Positions 60,345 to 64,000 of a stretch of 64,000 bases of DNA are shown here, one piece after another. The translations under genes were made by a program, and so were the position numbers. Positions within the stretch are counted from its first letter, which is position 1; each line of letters opens with the position of its first letter. Source of the DNA: JAEZBP01 sp963832725. Its GTDB lineage: Bacteria > Myxococcota_A > Polyangia > Polyangiales > Sandaracinaceae. The notes beneath the pieces are model-generated. The model was not told where the DNA came from. It saw only the letters and a list, made by a program, of their open reading frames with translations, and searched no databases. The stretch spans positions 1,798,001-1,862,000 of the forward strand of contig CAWHVG010000005.1 in assembly GCA_963832725.1 (NCBI GenBank). The letters run 5' to 3'.

Positions 60345-60821
60345 CTAGCGATCGAGGAGCGCGCGCAGCCGCGGCGTGATCTCGGCCGGGCTCCCCGGGC
60401 CGTGGATCGAGCCTTCGATGTGCCGCGGCGTCGCGCGCCCGTCCTCGCCTGGCACCACGAAGAGCGGGATCATCCGCGACGAATAGCCGGCCGCGTCGAG
60501 CCGCTCTCCGTCACGGTCCCGATCGAGCTCGAGCAGCGCGAGGCGCGGCAGCGTGGAGTCCAGCTCCCCGCTCTCGGCCGCCCGATGGAAGTAGCGGCAG
60601 GGCTCGCACCAGCTCGCGCCCACGTAGACCAGCGGGACACGTCCTTCGGCCCGCGCCTCGGCGACGAACGAGCGGACGAGCGGTGGAAGCTCGCCTTCGG
60701 GGGCGGGCACGAAGCGCACCTGCGGTCCCCCATTCGGCTGCGGGGACGGAGAAGCCGGGGTGCAGGCCGCACAGAGAGCCATCGCGAACACCGCCAGCCC
60801 GACGTGATGGGAGGATCGCAC
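60345..60821 (-). CDS. Thioredoxin-like lipoprotein
   Basis: About 158 residues from the GTG at 60821 with AAGGGAG just upstream. Lipoprotein signal (VFAMALCAAC). The thioredoxin-like domain contains LVYVGASWCEPCRYFHRAAE with a WCEPC redox pair, and a cis-Pro region RMIPLFVVPG. Probably a periplasmic thiol reductase/oxidase. Convergent with the GST gene. Confidence 0.85.
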   Translation of the reverse strand: MRSSHHVGLAVFAMALCAACTPASPSPQPNGGPQVRFVPAPEGELPPLVRSFVAEARAEGRVPLVYVGASWCEPCRYFHRAAESGELDSTLPRLALLELDRDRDGERLDAAGYSSRMIPLFVVPGEDGRATPRHIEGSIHGPGSPAEITPRLRALLDR

Positions 60822-60975
60822 GGCTCCCTTGTACACCGAGCCCGGGCGCCCCGTGGCCCCGTCCGCATACCGCGCTCGACGCTCCTCGTTCGCTGCACCG
60901 ACCCAGCGCGCAGGCTCCCGCGTCGATTCGTGAGCAACAGTAGGCCGATTGCTCCGTTCGTGCGATGCTCCGCGC

Positions 60976-61732
60976 ATGAGCGAGCGTGGGGATGGACCGA
61001 AGGTCGCTTTGACGGGAGCGGCCACGGGGGGCAGCGGGGACGTCGCGAGCGGTGGGGGAGCACCGCGCGAAGGCACGGGAAGCGGGTCGACACCAGGCTC
61101 GACCGAGAGCGCGGCCGATTCCATCGTCGGCCGCGAAGTGCTGCGGTCGCTGATCCGAAGCCACCACGAAGCACGCCGGCGCGAGCGGGTCGAAGCGTTC
61201 GAAACGACCCTCGTCGAGTCCCTCGTCTCGGCGGGGGGAATACCGGCCCAGCTGGCCGTGGACGAGCTCTTCGCGGAAGCGGTCTTTCAAGGCTACCGGC
61301 GCACCATGGAAGCCTCCGCGCCGGCCGCCGTGGCGCCCATCGCGCGCCTCACCGCGCTCTTCGGCCAGCAGGGTCCGACGCCGTTCTTTCGCCGGTGCGG
61401 ACGCTTCCTGCGAGACGCCTTCGACCACGAGCTCGACGCGCTGCGCGCCGTGCTCGTCCGGAGCGCCGAGCAAGTGCCCGACGCGACCGACCACGAGCAG
61501 ATTCTGCATCGGCTGGGCGAGCACGCGCGAGCCTCTCGCCACGGTCGGCGCCGGCACCGGCCATAGCGTGAGCGCCGACGAGGACGTGCAGCCCTTGGTC
61601 CACGCGTACCGCTCGCTCGACGCGCACGGCCTGGGCGAGTGCCACCAAGAAGCGGGCATGCTGCCGACCTGCGACATCCTCGCCGGCGACCTCCGCAAGC
61701 TGGTGCTGGTGCTCGCCGACGCGAACGAGTAG
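60976..61732 (+). CDS. Hypothetical protein, one frameshift near the 3' end
   Basis: About 251 residues after repair. N-terminal ~60 residues are low-complexity (Gly/Ser/Thr-rich); the rest is helical with no recognised family (EVLRSLIRSHHEARRRERVEAF, LAVDELFAEAVFQGYRRTME). The frame breaks at about 61535. Beyond it another frame reads HSVSADEDVQPLVHAYRSLD and then CHQEAGMLPTCDILAGDL to a TAG at 61730, and total length is one base over a multiple of three. The continuation looks genuine. The IS element lies 88 bp downstream. Confidence 0.55.
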
Positions 61733-61820
61733 CCGCGCGCCTGCCCTGCTCCGTGCCGCCGTCGACCTTCGCCGTTTCGCGCGGCCCGGGTCCTCCCGAT
61801 CGCCGTCCGCGCGAGTGACC

Positions 61821-61840
61821 TTCCCCCGCTCTCGTGGACA
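61821..61840. repeat. IS left inverted repeat
   Basis: Outer end downstream of orfB. Pairs with 63052-63071, with mismatches at the two outermost bases and at the two central pyrimidines. Confidence 0.75.
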
Positions 61841-61846
61841 GGTTGA

Positions 61847-62723
61847 CTATGCCGCGAGCGCGGCGAGCAGGCTCTTCAAATTCGAACTCGATGGGGCTGA
61901 GGTAGTCGAGACGGGAGTGCCGCGTCTCGGTGTTGTAGAAGCGCTCGATGTAGTCGCCGATGGAGCCGATGGCGGTGCGGCGGCTGTCGTAGTCAGCATC
62001 GTGCACGAGCTCGACCTTGAGCGTGCCGAAGAAGCTCTCGGCGACAGCGTTGTCCCAGCAGTCCCCTTTGCGGCTCATGCTCGGGACGATGCCGTGCGCG
62101 TCGAGAGCGCGACGGTAGTCGGCGCTGGCGTAGGGGCTGCCGCGATCGGAGTGATGAATGAGGCCAGGGGGAGGCCTCCGCGACGTCGTCGCCATCGAGA
62201 GCGCAGCGAGCGCGAGCTTCGTGTTGTTGGCGTCGCTGGCCGCCCAGCCCACGACCCGACGCGCGTAGAGGTCGAGGATGACGGCGAGGTACAGCCACCC
62301 CTCGTGCGTCCAGACGTAGGTCACGTCGGTCACCCAGACCTCGTTCGGGCCCGTCGCGCCGAAGTTCCTCTCGAGCAGATTCGGCGCGATGGGGTCGGTG
62401 TGCTGCGAATCGGTTGTCTTGCGGAAGCGGCGGCGCCCCCGCGCACGTAGACCCTGCTCGCGCATCAGCCGCTCGACGCGCTTGCGCCCGACACGGGAGC
62501 CGCGCGTTCGGAGCTCGGCGTGAACGCGAGGGCTGCCGTACCGGCCGCGGTAGCGCTTGTAGATGGCGGCGATCTCGACCGCCAGCCGCGCGTCGTCCAC
62601 GGAGCGCTCGGACTCGGCCCGGTCCCGCCACGCGTAGAAGCCACTCTTCGAGACGCCCAGGAGCTTGCACATCAGCGCGACGGGAAAGGCCACCGACTTC
62701 GCCCGGATGAACGCGTACTTCAT
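61847..62723 (-). CDS. IS3 transposase OrfB, one apparent frameshift at the C-terminus
   Basis: About 291 residues. The DDE integrase core is complete: VTDVTYVWTHEGWLYLAVIL (first D), LIHHSDRGSPYAS (second D), SMSRKGDCWDNAVAESFFGTLK (E). A helix-turn-helix HTH_21 region precedes it. The frame would run out of the element because of an extra T at about 61880; removing it yields SPIEFELKSLLAALAA and a TAG at 61847-61849, the usual IS3 OrfB end. Its ATG overlaps the orfA stop (ATGA). Confidence 0.9.
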
Positions 62724-63016
62724 CCGTTCTCCTTCGCGAAGAAGGTGGCCGCCGCTTTTAGGATTTCGCGCTCCACGCGGAGCTGCTTGTTCTCCCGCCG
62801 CAGCCGCGTCAGCTCCTCACGCTCCGCGCTCGTCAGCTCGCCGGGGCGACCGCGGCCGGCGTCGGCCTCCGCCCGCCGCACCCACTCGCGCACCGCCGTC
62901 TCCGTCAGGTCCAGCTCCTTCGCGACCTGCCCGATGCTCCGGTCCCCGGCCTGGCACAACGCCACGACCTCGGCCCGAAACTCCGGGGTGAACTTCCTTC
63001 GCTTTCTTCTCGGCAT
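62720..63016 (-). CDS. IS3 transposase OrfA
   Basis: Protein of 98 residues from the ATG at 63016 (GAGGAG upstream). MPRRKRRKFTPEFRAEVVAL and VAKELDLTETAVREWVRRAE form the HTH_8-type DNA-binding region, followed by a leucine-zipper-like helix (LTRLRRENKQLRVEREILK). It overlaps orfB by 4 bp as ATGA; coupling by reinitiation or -1 frameshifting could make OrfAB. Confidence 0.92.
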   Translation of the reverse strand: MPRRKRRKFTPEFRAEVVALCQAGDRSIGQVAKELDLTETAVREWVRRAEADAGRGRPGELTSAEREELTRLRRENKQLRVEREILKAAATFFAKENG

Positions 63017-63051
63017 GGGACACTCCTCGCGCATTCTCGCGCTTTCGGGGG

Positions 63052-63071
63052 TGTCCACGGAAGCGGGGGAT
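63052..63071. repeat. IS right inverted repeat
   Basis: Outer end upstream of orfA; partner of 61821-61840. Confidence 0.75.
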
Positions 63072-63213
63072 CCTTAATATCGGCGCGGGACGGTGCGCGG
63101 GCACGGACTGGCCACACGCCGGCGCCCGGGGTCACCCTCTGGCCCGACAACCACACGGCCCCGAAGCTCGGCCGGTGCGGATCTCGGCGAAAAGCCGGAC
63201 GCCTCCGCCGTGG

Positions 63214-63762
63214 TCAGCCCCAGTTGATGTCGAAGGCCCAGGGCGGCGGCCGGGTCACGTCGTGCTTCACGACGATGTCGCGCGCGCCGCAGACCTGCAG
63301 CGCGCCCTCGAGCCACCCGGCCAAGCACTCGCGGAACCCCCGCGGCAGCCGCGGGTGCCCGACGATCTTCACCTGTACCGCCCGGTCGCCCCGCGACTCG
63401 AGCTGCGCCTCGCCCTCGCGGTGGTAGGTCGACCAGAGCTTCGTGTGCTGCTGGAGGAGGAACTTCACCGTCGCGAGCCGGACCAAGAACCGGTACACGC
63501 CGCGCAGATCGTTGCGAGCGAGCGCGACCCCCACCGCCCGCATCGGGTCGGGAGACGCGGCATACGCCACCTCGGCCAACGCCTCGAAGCACTCCGTCGC
63601 GAGCTCCACGGGCACCCATTGCGTCGCGACGGCGCGCTCGAAGCAGTCGCGCCCGTCCGGCGAGAGCGCCTCCAGAAACCGCTCCCGCGCCGACGGTGGG
63701 AGCTCTCGCACCTGGCTGCGCACGAAGAGCACGCCGACGCCCTTGTAGTTGTCCACGGTCAC
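63214..63762 (-). CDS. Hypothetical protein, possibly DUF2378-like
   Basis: Protein of 182 residues from a GTG at 63762 (MTVDNYKGVGVLFVRSQVRE). LPPSARERFLEALSPDGRDCF, VPVELATECFEALAEVAYA and RNDLRGVYRFLVRLATVKFLLQQHTKLWSTYHREG recall the Myxococcales-specific DUF2378/TIGR02265 proteins. The C-terminus (RDIVVKHDVTRPPPWAFDINWG) ends at TGA 63214. I cannot assign a function. Confidence 0.65.
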   Translation of the reverse strand: MTVDNYKGVGVLFVRSQVRELPPSARERFLEALSPDGRDCFERAVATQWVPVELATECFEALAEVAYAASPDPMRAVGVALARNDLRGVYRFLVRLATVKFLLQQHTKLWSTYHREGEAQLESRGDRAVQVKIVGHPRLPRGFRECLAGWLEGALQVCGARDIVVKHDVTRPPPWAFDINWG

Positions 63763-63844
63763 GATCGTAGCGCAGGGGCGCTCGCAACCGAACGGGGACA
63801 CGCGCCGGCACCTGCCTCGCCATGGAGGGGCGATGGCACCGACA

Positions 63845-64000
63845 TCACGGGGCGTTCCCTCGGGCGGCCATGTCCGAGACGGCGGCCAGATTCTGACGCG
63901 CGAGGACCAGGTCCGGGTGATCGGGCGGGAGCGTTCGCTCGTCCATGGCGACAACCTCGCGCTGCATGGCCAACGCTTCCGCGACGCGATTCGTCTCGGA
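63845..64000 (-). CDS. TPR (kinesin-light-chain-type) protein, 3' end only
   Basis: Fifty-one codons enter from the right edge and stop at 63845-63847. VAEALAMQREVVAMDERTLP followed by DHPDLVLARQNLAAV is the signature of TPR_10/12 repeats common in large myxobacterial kinases or scaffold proteins. The remainder of the gene is outside the window. Confidence 0.7.
   Translation of the reverse strand, partial: SETNRVAEALAMQREVVAMDERTLPPDHPDLVLARQNLAAVSDMAARGNAP

Larger units (their letters stand above)
61821..63071 (-). mobile_element. IS3-family insertion sequence (about 1.25 kb)
   Basis: Inverted ends TTCCCCCGCTCTCGTGGACA (61821-61840) and, reverse complemented, ATCCCCCGCTTCCGTGGACA (63052-63071) match at 16 of 20 bases. 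Between them lie orfA and orfB of an IS3-type transposase, reading leftward. Length and two-frame layout fit the family. I see no clear target-site duplication. It inserted between genes and does not visibly interrupt one. Confidence 0.85.

Overview
The window is about 70% GC, gene-dense, and reads as a chromosomal segment from a Myxococcota bacterium, most likely in the Polyangiales/Sandaracinaceae direction. The evidence is three large membrane-associated Ser/Thr kinases (two with N-terminal zinc ribbons), two PEGA-domain periplasmic proteins, several Cys-rich DUF4215/FG-GAP lipoproteins and a prkA-yeaH-spoVR stress set. The family level is inference. I saw no rRNA, tRNA, CRISPR array, prophage or replication origin.

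Layout. 0-6 kb: partial PLD-domain helicase (leftward), a T-depleted spacer, an unknown protein, a divergent ClC channel, two abutting palindromic elements bounded by CTAG, and a ROK kinase. 6-16 kb: FG-GAP lipoprotein, mgtE behind two identical palindromes, a TetR/NmrA pair, a Ser/Thr kinase, glutathione peroxidase and a lipoprotein. 16-22 kb: moaC, a LuxR regulator, trxB, a cNMP-binding protein, a YIP1-like protein, gluQ and a DnaQ-type exonuclease. 22-31 kb: PAS/GGDEF/EAL protein, response regulator plus histidine kinase, DUF4286, a second Ser/Thr kinase and a PEGA protein. 31-43 kb: rsmD between two related 150-bp repeats, coaD, a DUF1704 metalloprotease, prkA, then (after a 4-kb block of lipoproteins) yeaH-spoVR. 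43-49 kb: a trans-sulfuration enzyme, carboxypeptidase-like lipoprotein, HAD hydrolase, msrB and a third Ser/Thr kinase. 49-53 kb: a sulfide-response module (FisR-like regulator, twin operators, sigma-54 promoter, DUF1641 protein, type II sulfide:quinone reductase). 53-64 kb: Rep/UvrD helicase, MscS channel, hydrolases, a pseudo-receiver, a decayed M50 protease, GST, a thioredoxin-like lipoprotein, an IS3-family element and two proteins at the right edge.

Functional themes are redox and sulfur stress (gpx, trxB, msrB, GST, thioredoxin-like protein, sqr) and signalling (three STPKs, PrkA, c-di-GMP, two-component, sigma-54).

Data-quality caveat. At least a dozen otherwise convincing genes carry a single extra base that breaks the frame, and many of these bases sit in or next to GATC. 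I annotate the full gene extents and give the break points. The most likely cause is consensus error rather than mass pseudogenisation.
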